Positions 1 to 7,343 of a stretch of DNA of 21,198 nucleotides are shown here, one piece after another. The notes beneath the pieces are model-generated. The model was not told where the DNA came from. It saw only the letters and a program-made list of their open reading frames with translations, and did no database searches. Source of the DNA: an uncultured Collinsella sp. (GTDB lineage Bacteria > Actinomycetota > Coriobacteriia > Coriobacteriales > Coriobacteriaceae); assembly GCA_900551205.1 (NCBI GenBank), contig URUW01000007.1, positions 1 through 21,198 on the forward strand, given 5' to 3'. The stretch's first letter is position 1. Each line of letters begins with the position of its first letter. A program made the position numbers and the translations under genes.

Positions 1-31
1 GCGCCGGGCAAAGCTAAATCCCATAAGGTCA

Positions 32-1336
32 CTACTGGTTGTCAGCAGCCGAGAAATCCATATCGAGCGAGGAAACGGCCCAGCCGATATGGTTGTCGGA
101 GCGCACGAATTTGACGGTGTACTCCTGCTCGCCTCCCTTGGACAGCGATGCCTTCACCTTGGCGGTCGTCTCGGTCATGGACTGATCCATGCCCTCGACG
201 GACACGGTGGCACCCTGCGGAATCGAGGAGATGATCATCGACTTGGCGTCCTCGGACAGGCTCGAGGCCAGGCAAGACTCGGCCTTTGCGGTGTCACCGT
301 CGCCGGCAGCCTGGAACAGATCGGTAACGACAGACTCCTGAGACGGGAAGCCAAAGCCGCGCGTGTAAGCAAAGCCCAGACCGCCCGCGGCGATCAAAAT
401 GAGCAGAAGCAGCACGATGAAGACTTTGAGACCCGTGTGGCGATGGCGACGACGGACCTTGGCCTGCTTGCGGTCCTGACGGTCCTGCTGGACCATCTCG
501 GACTCGGACAGCGTAAAGAAGCCGGTGTCCGAGGGATCGGGCATAAACTGACCGGTCGCGCCCGTAGGATCGAGCGGATCGACGGCAGGAGCGTCCATCG
601 CGGGCGCCGGAGCCGTGGCCATAGCCGTTTGGGCAGACAGCGCGGCAAGCGAATCGTGCACGCGGGCAAGCTCGTCGGCCTGCTCGGAGGTGAGCTGGTA
701 GATGCCATCGGCAGTAGCGGCGTTAAAGGCGTCGAGTGCGTCGGAGGGACGGCCGGCGGCAGAAAGCGCCTGACCCATGCCGGCGTTGAGCGCACGCGTG
801 TCGTCGCGGGGGCCGGCAAAGTCGATAGCCGTGCGGTAGGTCTCCACGGCATCCGCCGGACGGCCGAGTTTAATGAAGCAACGACCGAGCTCGCCGAGTG
901 CGGCGGCAGGAGCCGGATTGGCGCCGTCGATGGCGGCCTGACGGAAGGCAGTACCCGCGTTGGCATAGTCGCCCGACTGGAACAGCGCGTTACCCAGGCC
1001 CAGATAGGCCTTAAACGGCGTGGCATAGGAAGCATCCTGCGTAGCGGCAGAGAACGCCTGGGCAGCCGTCGTGTAGTCGCCCACGGCGGCGAGCGCCTTG
1101 CCGCGGTTGGTGAGCAGCGCGCCGCGCTTGCCGTAGGTGCCGTCGTTGAGGGCGGCGGCATAGGCCTCGGCGGCCTCGGCATACATGCCCAGGTGCATCA
1201 AGGCGTTGCCACGAAGGTGATCGGCCTCGCCCATAATCTCATCGAGAGTCTTTGCCGCCCCAAGCATCTGGGCTGCAGCGGAAAAATCACCCGCGCGGTA
1301 AGCGGCGCGGCCCTGTTGGATCAGCTGGCTATTCAA
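32..1336 (-). CDS. TPR-repeat single-pass membrane protein
   Basis: This 434-residue protein has about six tetratricopeptide-like repeats at residues 5-207, with the usual small-residue/G-x-Y/F-x-x-A pattern (for example GDY-x-x-A at 86-91 and 122-126). An Ala/Pro/Asp-rich linker (235-275) follows, then a basic stretch (KVRRRHRH), one membrane helix at about 304-323, and an extracytoplasmic C-terminal domain of about 105 residues. The basic residues before the helix put the TPR part in the cytoplasm. The start is TTG (1336-1334), chosen because AAAGGGGA lies five bases upstream; this SD overlaps the TAA stop of the cyclophilin gene, so the two genes are translationally close and surely one operon. 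TPRs bind proteins, so a scaffold or sensor role is likely, but no specific function can be assigned. The C-terminal domain resembles small DUF4878-type lipoprotein domains only in size and composition. Confidence 0.85.
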   Translation of the reverse strand: MNSQLIQQGRAAYRAGDFSAAAQMLGAAKTLDEIMGEADHLRGNALMHLGMYAEAAEAYAAALNDGTYGKRGALLTNRGKALAAVGDYTTAAQAFSAATQDASYATPFKAYLGLGNALFQSGDYANAGTAFRQAAIDGANPAPAAALGELGRCFIKLGRPADAVETYRTAIDFAGPRDDTRALNAGMGQALSAAGRPSDALDAFNAATADGIYQLTSEQADELARVHDSLAALSAQTAMATAPAPAMDAPAVDPLDPTGATGQFMPDPSDTGFFTLSESEMVQQDRQDRKQAKVRRRHRHTGLKVFIVLLLLILIAAGGLGFAYTRGFGFPSQESVVTDLFQAAGDGDTAKAESCLASSLSEDAKSMIISSIPQGATVSVEGMDQSMTETTAKVKASLSKGGEQEYTVKFVRSDNHIGWAVSSLDMDFSAADNQ

Positions 1337-1347
1337 GGAAGTCCCCT

Positions 1348-1890
1348 TTACTCGTGAACGATCTCGACATGGACGATCTCGTCGCCGGCACGCAGCTGCG
1401 AAATCACATCGAGACCCTCGACCGTGGTACCAAAGACGGTGTAACCGGAATCGAGGTTATGCTGGGCACCCAGGCAGAAGTAGAACTGCGAACCCGCGGA
1501 ATCGGGGTCCATGGAGCGTGCCATGGCAAGGGCGCCATCGACATGGCTGTTGCGCGGATTGGTGGCAAACTCGCCCTTGATGCAGTAGCCGGGGCCACCG
1601 GTACCGGGCATGCCGTCGGGGCCCTCAAGACCGGCGGCGACGTCGGCGCCGGACATGTCGCGGGTATTGGGGTCGCCACCTTGGATAACAAAACCGGGCA
1701 CATAGCGATGGAACTTAAGGCCATCATAGAAACCCATCGTGGAAAGCTCGCAGAAGTTCGCGACATGAATGGGAGCGCCCTCGCCGTCAAACTTGACCTT
1801 GATGGTACCCTTCGACGTCTCGATTACGGCACACTCGTCGCCGACAAGCTGATACTCGGGCGTGTAGAGCTCTTTCTTAAAACCAAACAT
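1348..1890 (-). CDS. Cyclophilin-type peptidyl-prolyl cis-trans isomerase
   Basis: The 180-residue protein is a single cyclophilin domain that interconverts cis and trans X-Pro bonds. The active-site signature F60-H61-R62 is present (R62 matches the catalytic Arg of human CypA), followed by FVIQGGD at 67-73, M123/R125, and SQFYF at 134-138. The CypA Trp121 and His126 positions appear to be Asn and Tyr, as in many bacterial cyclophilins. There is no signal peptide, so it is cytoplasmic. ATG at 1890 is preceded by GAGGAAGGA. It is the first gene of a two-gene operon with the TPR membrane protein, whose RBS overlaps its stop codon. A well-formed promoter lies 40-70 bases upstream. Confidence 0.95.
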   Translation of the reverse strand: MFGFKKELYTPEYQLVGDECAVIETSKGTIKVKFDGEGAPIHVANFCELSTMGFYDGLKFHRYVPGFVIQGGDPNTRDMSGADVAAGLEGPDGMPGTGGPGYCIKGEFATNPRNSHVDGALAMARSMDPDSAGSQFYFCLGAQHNLDSGYTVFGTTVEGLDVISQLRAGDEIVHVEIVHE

Positions 1891-1929
1891 GTGGTTCCTT
1901 CCTCGTGCGTTTAAAGCATATTTGTACGA

Positions 1930-1959
1930 ATTGTAGCAATAAGCACGGGCTTACATCAA
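1930..1959 (-). promoter_or_regulatory. Sigma-70-type promoter of the cyclophilin-TPR operon
   Basis: Read on the minus strand: TTGATG (1959-1954), an 18-base spacer, then TACAAT (1935-1930). The start codon is 40 bases further down. Both hexamers are close to the TTGACA/TATAAT consensus. This is seen directly; its activity is inferred. Confidence 0.65.
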
Positions 1960-1991
1960 TTGCGCACGTAGGTTATGCCGACTATGGCGAA

Positions 1992-3140
1992 CTAATTTAA
2001 GGAACGCTGCTGCGGCTTCCAGGAACCCACATTGGCATCGTACTGGTTCAGCGCGCTGTTGCCGCCCTGCGCGATGGGCGCCAGGATCTCGCTTTGGTGG
2101 GAACTCATCGACTCGCCATCGGGAATGGCCAGCGAGATATCCCAGCTCTGGCAGATCACGTCGACGCGCTCATACATCCACTCGGCAAGCTGCTTTAAGT
2201 GGGCGATGTCATCCGCATAGACCGTATCGTCCTGTACTTTCAGGTTGTTAAGCTCATCTTGCGTCTTTTTGATCTGGTCGCGCAGGGCGTAGGCACTCTG
2301 CGACAGCTCCTGACGGGTGGACAGCGGCGTTCGGAGATAACCGTTGTTAAAGGAATCGATGACCTCGCCGATCTGGTCCTCGTCAGCGTAGGACACGATG
2401 GTCTGATACAGACCGTCGAGCCTGGTATAGAGCTGATCATCGGTGAGCACGGTTTCTTCCTGGACCACCTCCGCAGAATCGTCCTGCTTGGTATCGTCCT
2501 CAGTGGCCTCGCCCTTTTGGCGCGTGGGGAAGGTGGTCTGTGCAGCTTGGCCAAACTGGTCGTAGAAGCCGGGCATGACACCCATGGGATCGGTCGTCAC
2601 GAACCAATAGGCACCGCCGCAAACGACGGCAAGGACCGCGATGACGACGAGCGGCTTGGGGATATGACGCTTATGCTTGTGATAGGCGTCCTCGTCGGGG
2701 TGCACCTTGCGCTTGGGTTTTTGAGCATCGTCATGCAGGGAAACGGGCGTGGGAATATCGACCTTGGGGATACCGAAATCCTTATCGAAAGCCGGCAGCA
2801 CGCAGGTCTCATTGGGGTCGGCGGCGTCCGAAAGCACCGCAGCGGCAGAGGCCGGCGCATGCGGCACCTCGGTATCGATCTGCTCTTGCGTTAGGCGCGG
2901 AAAGCCCGCCGTGCGGCCCGCTGCCAGGTCGGATGCTGCCGCGTCCTCGGAGAGGATACCCGGAGCGGGGCGTCCACATTTGGGGCACGTACGATCATGC
3001 GGAGAAAGACGGGCACCGCAGCCCTCACAGAACACGAACTCGGTGTGCTCCGGACCATCGCCCGGACCCACATAGGCGTTGCAGTAGGGGCAGAACGAGG
3101 CGCCGTCCTCGATAGTCTTAAGGCAATGCGGGCAGATCAC
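1992..3140 (-). CDS. Double zinc-ribbon single-pass membrane protein
   Basis: From the GTG at 3140 the protein has 382 residues. Two C2-C2 zinc ribbons open it: C3/C6 with C17/C20, and C38/C41 with C52/C55. A disordered acidic/Pro region follows, then a basic patch (KRKVHPDEDAYHKHKRH), a membrane helix at about 161-180, and an extracytoplasmic, helix-rich, charged C-terminal domain of about 200 residues. The frame stays open to a TTG at 3170, but that start has no SD. The GTG is preceded by AAAGAGGA with good spacing and gives the usual MICPHC-type N-terminus, so I chose it. Proteins with this layout are common in Gram-positives and mostly uncharacterised. It sits 103 bases after the P-type ATPase on the same strand. 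No function can be assigned; a membrane sensor or scaffold is a guess. Confidence 0.85.
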   Translation of the reverse strand: MICPHCLKTIEDGASFCPYCNAYVGPGDGPEHTEFVFCEGCGARLSPHDRTCPKCGRPAPGILSEDAAASDLAAGRTAGFPRLTQEQIDTEVPHAPASAAAVLSDAADPNETCVLPAFDKDFGIPKVDIPTPVSLHDDAQKPKRKVHPDEDAYHKHKRHIPKPLVVIAVLAVVCGGAYWFVTTDPMGVMPGFYDQFGQAAQTTFPTRQKGEATEDDTKQDDSAEVVQEETVLTDDQLYTRLDGLYQTIVSYADEDQIGEVIDSFNNGYLRTPLSTRQELSQSAYALRDQIKKTQDELNNLKVQDDTVYADDIAHLKQLAEWMYERVDVICQSWDISLAIPDGESMSSHQSEILAPIAQGGNSALNQYDANVGSWKPQQRSLN

Positions 3141-3243
3141 GGCATCCTCTTTTCGAAGCAATTCAAACAATCGAGGTTAGAGCATAACATCGCCACGGCC
3201 CCACAGGAGCAAGGCACCAATTCAACATCGCCAGGGCGCGTAG

Positions 3244-5961
3244 CTACTTCTTCTTTTTGCTTGGCATCGAAACTTTGATGCCTTGGGCGGACTTGGTTAC
3301 GCGGGAGCGCTTGGCGCCCGTGGGCTTCTTTTTCTTGGGCTGGGCCTGGGCCACGCCCTCGAGTGCGCGGGCCTCGGCCTCACGAACGGTGCGAGCTTCG
3401 CGGCGCTGCGCCATGTCGGCGGCGACGCGCTTGGCAAAACGCTCCGCCGTCGAACCCGTCGAGCTCACCTTGCCGCCACCGCGACCCAGGCGGACGCGAA
3501 CACCGCGGCCAAAACCAGTTGCGGCATGACGACGACGCGGCTTGAGCGAATCCATCATCGTGGCGAGCTTAAAAAACACCGAGCAGGTAAAGACCACGAC
3601 GGCAGCCAAGATAACCATCTGGCCCATTGTCAGGTTGGCAATAGACAGCAGCTCCGGGAATCCGATAACGCCCACCAGGATGCCGGCGACTACAAACACA
3701 AAGAGCACCACACGTAAGGGCGTGAGAGGCTGCGAGATGCGCCAGATCAGGCTGACGCTCGCCGCGCACGACGTAAGCAGGCACATCGTAGACAGCGTGA
3801 GCTGGCTAAAGCCAAACACCCGCGCCACAAAGATATCGAGCGCTGCAGCCAAAATGACCGCAATCGACGCCGGCAGTGCCCGCTTGAGCACGTTCGTCAG
3901 GAACGATCCCTTCACGCGAGCATTGTTGGGCTCCAGGCCCAACACAAAGCCCGGCGCGCCAATACAGAAGAAGTTAATGAGCGTCATCTGGATGGGCTCG
4001 AAGGGGTACGGCGGCAGCGCGATGCACAGCGCCGCCAAGCCCATCGAGAACAGCGTTTTGGTCAGGAACAGCGCCGCGGAGCGCTGCAGGTTGTTGATGG
4101 AGCGACGGCCCTCGGCCACCACGGCGGGCATCGAGGCAAAGTCGTTGTCGACGAGTACGATCTCGGCCACGTTACGCGCGGCGTCGGAGCCAGCCGCCAT
4201 GGCGACGGAGCAGTCAGCCTCCTTGAGCGCCAGCACGTCGTTGACGCCGTCGCCCGTCATGGCCACGGTGTGCTCGCGGCGCTTGAGTGCCTGCACGAGC
4301 TCGCGCTTCTGCTGCGGGGTCACACGACCAAAGACATGGTAGCGGTCCACTGCGGCATCGAGCTTGGCCGGCGTATCGAGCGTCGTGGCGTCCACATAAG
4401 CGTCAGCCCCCGGCACGCCCACCACGCGCGCAATCGACGACACCGTACGCGGGTCGTCGCCACTGATCACGTTGAGGGTCACGCCCTGCTCGTTAAAGTA
4501 CCCGATGGTCTCGGCGGCCGAGGTGCGGATCTCGTCGCGAATGGTCACAAAGCCCACGGGCTCGGCCTCGCCCACCATATCGCCATCGGGCGTAAAGCCG
4601 TCCACGCAGGCCACCACAAGCACGCGGCAGGTGTCGGCAAGTTCGGCGACACGGTTCTCGACCTGGGCAAACGCACGATCAGAGAGCACAAACTGCGCCG
4701 CACCCATCACATATGAGCCCTGTGCAAACGACGCGCCGCTCCACTTTTTGAAAGACGAGAACGGAATGACCGACAGCGGCTCAGACACCTCGACCGGACG
4801 GTCGGCGTAATAGTTGAGCAGCGCCTGACAGGTCTCGTTGGCATCGGCCGAGGTCGCACGTGCGACGTTAGCCAGCGCAAAATCGAGCACCGTGGTATCG
4901 ACGGGAACGGCGGCGTCGCCCTCCCCCGCACCCATACCCTCGACCGGCAGCGGATAGGTACCCTCGACCTCCATGCGGCCCGACGTGATGGTGCCCGTCT
5001 TGTCCAGGCACAGCACGTCGACACGCGCGAGCGTCTCAATGCAGTAGAGCTGCTGCGCGAGTACCTTGCGGCGGGCCAGGCGCACCGTGGCGATGGCGAG
5101 CACCGACGAGGTCAGCAGCACCAGGCCTTGCGGGATCATGCCCAGCAGGGCGCCCACCGTGGACAGCAGCGCCGACGAAGGCACATGACCAGCCAACAGC
5201 TCGGAGAAGCACCACGAAAGCGCGCTATTGCCTGGGGTTCCCGCGGCATCCCACAGCTCGCTCACGCTCGAGGCAAACAACGCCAAACCGAGCGGGATCA
5301 TGATGATGCTCGCAAAGCGCACGATGGCGTTGAGCGCGTTCATGATCTCGGAATTGACCTTTTTGACGTACTTGGCCTCGTTATTAATTTTGGCCACGTA
5401 GTTGTCGGCGCCGACATGGATCACGCGGGCGCGCAGCAGACCCGAGTCGATAAAGCTGCCGCTCATGAGCTCGGAACCGGGCTGTTTCTTAATAAGATCG
5501 CTCTCGCCCGTCAGCAGGCTCTCGTTCACGAGCGCCTCGCCCGAAACCACCACGGCGTCAGCGGGGATCTGGTCGCCGCGCCCCAGGCGGATGATGTCGT
5601 CGAGCACGATCTGGTCCAGGTCGAGCTCCACCTCGGAGCCGTCGCGCACCGCGATGGCCTTCTTGGAGGTCAGCAGCGTGAGCTTATCGACCATCTTTTT
5701 GGAACGCATGGACTGAATGACGCCAATAGCGGTATTGAGGAACACCACGAACAGGAACGTCAGATTCTTAAACGAACCGGTCAAAATGACCAGGAACGCC
5801 AAGATCACGTTGATCAAATTGAACAGCGTGCAGAGGTTCTCGATGATGAGCTCTTTGACCGACTTGGTCTTGAGCTCCATGTTGCGGTTGATCTTACCGG
5901 CGGCGATGCGCTCCTCGACCTCGGCGGTCGAGAGTCCGCGCTCGATATCCGTTGCTGCCAT
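3244..5961 (-). CDS. P-type cation-transporting ATPase, CtpE-like
   Basis: An HAD-type P-ATPase of about 905 residues. It has the actuator-domain TGES loop near residue 151, phosphorylation motif DKTGT with the acceptor Asp at about 320, the hinge motif GDGVND near 570, and roughly ten membrane helices. M6 contains a G-A-P-G-F-x-L-G-L-E-P-N stretch, which I associate with mycobacterial CtpE-type (proposed Ca2+) pumps rather than with PacL or MgtA. The ion is not certain. M4 reads PQGL where many Ca2+ pumps have PEGL. After the last helix there is a cytoplasmic tail of about 100 residues, very rich in Lys/Arg/Ala and ending in four lysines. Starts at GTG 5976, ATG 5973 and ATG 5961 are all possible; only the last has a weak GGGA upstream. 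It follows the tRNA-Arg terminator by about 15-30 bases. Confidence 0.92.
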   Translation of the reverse strand: MAATDIERGLSTAEVEERIAAGKINRNMELKTKSVKELIIENLCTLFNLINVILAFLVILTGSFKNLTFLFVVFLNTAIGVIQSMRSKKMVDKLTLLTSKKAIAVRDGSEVELDLDQIVLDDIIRLGRGDQIPADAVVVSGEALVNESLLTGESDLIKKQPGSELMSGSFIDSGLLRARVIHVGADNYVAKINNEAKYVKKVNSEIMNALNAIVRFASIIMIPLGLALFASSVSELWDAAGTPGNSALSWCFSELLAGHVPSSALLSTVGALLGMIPQGLVLLTSSVLAIATVRLARRKVLAQQLYCIETLARVDVLCLDKTGTITSGRMEVEGTYPLPVEGMGAGEGDAAVPVDTTVLDFALANVARATSADANETCQALLNYYADRPVEVSEPLSVIPFSSFKKWSGASFAQGSYVMGAAQFVLSDRAFAQVENRVAELADTCRVLVVACVDGFTPDGDMVGEAEPVGFVTIRDEIRTSAAETIGYFNEQGVTLNVISGDDPRTVSSIARVVGVPGADAYVDATTLDTPAKLDAAVDRYHVFGRVTPQQKRELVQALKRREHTVAMTGDGVNDVLALKEADCSVAMAAGSDAARNVAEIVLVDNDFASMPAVVAEGRRSINNLQRSAALFLTKTLFSMGLAALCIALPPYPFEPIQMTLINFFCIGAPGFVLGLEPNNARVKGSFLTNVLKRALPASIAVILAAALDIFVARVFGFSQLTLSTMCLLTSCAASVSLIWRISQPLTPLRVVLFVFVVAGILVGVIGFPELLSIANLTMGQMVILAAVVVFTCSVFFKLATMMDSLKPRRRHAATGFGRGVRVRLGRGGGKVSSTGSTAERFAKRVAADMAQRREARTVREAEARALEGVAQAQPKKKKPTGAKRSRVTKSAQGIKVSMPSKKKK

Positions 5962-5991
5962 ACCACGTCCCATCACGTCGCGTCGGTATAA

Positions 5992-6026
5992 GAAAAACCG
6001 CCCGGACCATGCGAGGTTCGGACGGT
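5992..6026 (-). terminator. Rho-independent terminator of tRNA-Arg(CCG)
   Basis: On the minus strand a 12-base arm (6026-6015), a six-base loop and a complementary arm (6008-5997) form a stem with one G-U pair and one A-C mismatch. It is followed by UUUUUCUU. It lies 12 bases after the tRNA CCA end and just before the ATPase start. Confidence 0.85.
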
Positions 6027-6037
6027 CTCACGTTCGA

Positions 6038-6114
6038 TGGTGCCCCATGTTGGATTCGAACCAACGGCCTTCTGCTCCGGAGGCAGACGCTCTAATCCCC
6101 TGAGCTAATAGGGC
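6038..6114 (-). tRNA. tRNA-Arg, anticodon CCG
   Basis: Minus-strand cloverleaf of 77 bases including an encoded CCA. The acceptor stem is GCCCTAT/ATGGGGC with discriminator A. The D arm is GCTC...GAGC, the anticodon stem TCTGC/GCAGA with loop CTCCGGA (anticodon CCG, reading CGG), and the T arm GTTGG/CCAAC with loop TTCGAAT. All stems close, allowing one G-U pair in the acceptor. It has its own promoter and terminator. Confidence 0.97.
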
Positions 6115-6125
6115 CAACGTTTGGC

Positions 6126-6155
6126 ATTATACCCAAGTGCACCACGGGCTATCAA
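6126..6155 (-). promoter_or_regulatory. Promoter of tRNA-Arg(CCG)
   Basis: Read on the minus strand: TTGATA (6155-6150), an 18-base spacer, and a perfect TATAAT (6131-6126). The mature tRNA begins 12 bases below the -10 box. An A/T-rich stretch upstream of the -35 could act as an UP element. This is a near-consensus, presumably constitutive stable-RNA promoter. Confidence 0.85.
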
Positions 6156-6232
6156 AATAAAAGAAAAAGCTTTGCAATTCCGAGGAAGACGCGGCTCAAC
6201 GGCCCACTTTAGAAGGCAAAAGCGAGTCAGAT

Positions 6233-6240
6233 AGTATAAA
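6233..6240 (+). promoter_or_regulatory. Possible -10 region of the aromatic operon
   Basis: The sequence TAGTATAA contains two overlapping -10-like hexamers, TAGTAT (6233-6238) and TATAAA (6235-6240). No good -35 is visible; TTTAGA at 6208-6213 is the nearest and its spacing is poor. This would fit a promoter that needs an activator, or a weak one. Transcription would start near 6245-6248, right at the ATG of the short leader ORF. Confidence 0.4.
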
Positions 6241-6245
6241 CTCTC

Positions 6246-6308
6246 ATGCACCATATGTACACGGCTCGCGATGCGGGCCGTTTTTGCAAGGGCTATCCAT
6301 CGAGGTGA
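6246..6308 (+). CDS. Putative 20-residue leader ORF of the aro operon
   Basis: ATG at 6246 opens a 20-codon frame ending in TGA at 6306-6308, ten bases before the aroF ATG. The peptide begins MHHMYTARD and contains Tyr at 5 and 17 and Phe at 13. There is no SD, but the likely transcription start falls on or next to this ATG, so it could be translated as a leaderless message, which is common in actinobacteria. The frame runs through the terminator-like hairpin at 6261-6285. A second in-frame ATG at codon 4 is also possible. Translation is not proven, and the frame could be open by chance. Confidence 0.3.
   Translation: MHHMYTARDAGRFCKGYPSR
6261..6285 (+). terminator. Terminator-like hairpin in the aroF leader (possible attenuator)
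   Basis: ACGGCTCGC (6261-6269) pairs with GCGGGCCGT (6273-6281) over nine positions with one G-U pair and a GAT loop, followed at once by T residues (five T's at 6281-6285). It has the shape of an intrinsic terminator but lies between the likely promoter and the aroF start, on the operon's own strand. It could attenuate the operon or simply protect the 5' end. Confidence 0.5.
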
Positions 6309-6318
6309 GAGGCACACC

Positions 6319-7340
6319 ATGATTGCAATTTTAAAAGAGAGCGCCAGCGACGAGGCCGTCAGCCATATCGTCAGCTGGATTGAGAAAAAGGGCCTGAAGA
6401 CCGATGTCTCGCGCGGCGAGAATGAGACGATCATCGGCCTGGTGGGCGATACGACCAAGATCGACCCGTTCCTGCTCGAGTCCATGGATGTCGTCGAGCG
6501 CGTGCAGCGCGTCTCCGAGCCGTTCAAGCGCGCCAACCGCAAGTTCCACCCCGAGGACTCCGTCATCGACTGCGGCCACGGCGTCAAGATCGGCGGCGAT
6601 CAGTTCCAGGTCATCGCCGGCCCGTGCTCCGTCGAGGGCGAGAACCTCATCCGCATCGCCCGCCGCGTGAAGGCCGCCGGTGCCACGATGCTGCGCGGCG
6701 GTGCCTACAAGCCCCGCACATCCCCTTACGCCTACCAGGGCATGGGCCCCGCCGGTCTGGACCTGCTGTGCGAGGCGTCTGCCGAGCTCGACATGCCGAT
6801 CGTCACCGAGATCATGGACCCGCGCGACGTGCAGGTCTTCCTGGACAAGAAGATCGACGTCATGCAGATCGGTGCCCGCAACGCCCAGAACTTCCCTCTG
6901 CTCAAAGAGGTCGGCAAGACCAAGACCCCGATCCTGCTCAAGCGCGGCATGTCCGGCACGATCGATGAGCTGCTCATGGCCGCCGAGTACATAATGAGCG
7001 AGGGCAACGACAACGTCATCCTGTGCGAGCGCGGCATCCGCACCTTCGAGACCCGCACCCGCAACACCTTCGACCTCAACGCGTGCCGGTGCTGCACCAC
7101 CTGTCGCACCTGCCCGTCGTCGCCGACCCCAGCCACGCCACCGGCTACACCCGCTACGTTGAGCCCATGGCGCTCGCCGCGACCGCCTGCGGTGCCAACG
7201 GCCTGGAGATCGAGGTCCACGACGAGCCCAGCCGCGCATGGTCCGACGGCGCTCAGGCCCTCACCCCCGATCAGTTCGACGACACCATGCGCCGCATCCG
7301 CGCCATCCGCGATGTCGTCTGCCAAGAGACCATGGAGTAG
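6319..7340 (+). pseudogene. aroF: 3-deoxy-7-phosphoheptulonate (DAHP) synthase, frameshifted
   Basis: First enzyme of the shikimate pathway: PEP plus erythrose-4-phosphate gives DAHP. ATG 6319 follows GAGG with six-base spacing. Residues 1-75 resemble the ferredoxin-like regulatory domain of Thermotoga-type (Ibeta) enzymes, and the barrel begins near 90. GPCSVE (101-106, metal-ligand Cys103), KPRTS (131-135) and KRG (208-210) are present. After codon 255 (GCG, 7081-7083) the homologous protein continues in the -1 frame as VPVLHHL, DPSHATG, EVHDEPS, ending at TAG 7338-7340. One G is missing at about 7083. Repaired, the enzyme would be 340 residues, close to the Thermotoga length. As sequenced, translation runs out of frame to 7356 and loses the His, Glu and Asp metal ligands. 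This may be a real mutation or a sequencing error. Confidence 0.9.
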
Positions 7341-7343
7341 GCC

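Noticed and set aside
89..1357. A 422-codon plus-strand open frame antisense to the TPR gene
   Set aside because: Its composition is typical of a complement frame, it has no convincing RBS, and the sense strand carries well-formed TPRs.
6271..6318. N-terminal extension of aroF from ATG 6271
   Set aside because: ATG 6271 lies inside the leader hairpin and has no SD; ATG 6319 has an SD and fits the family N-terminus.
6156..6318. A T-box or other riboswitch before aroF
   Set aside because: The leader is too short (about 70 bases from the likely start) and I see no TGGNACC-type T-box sequence or specifier stem.
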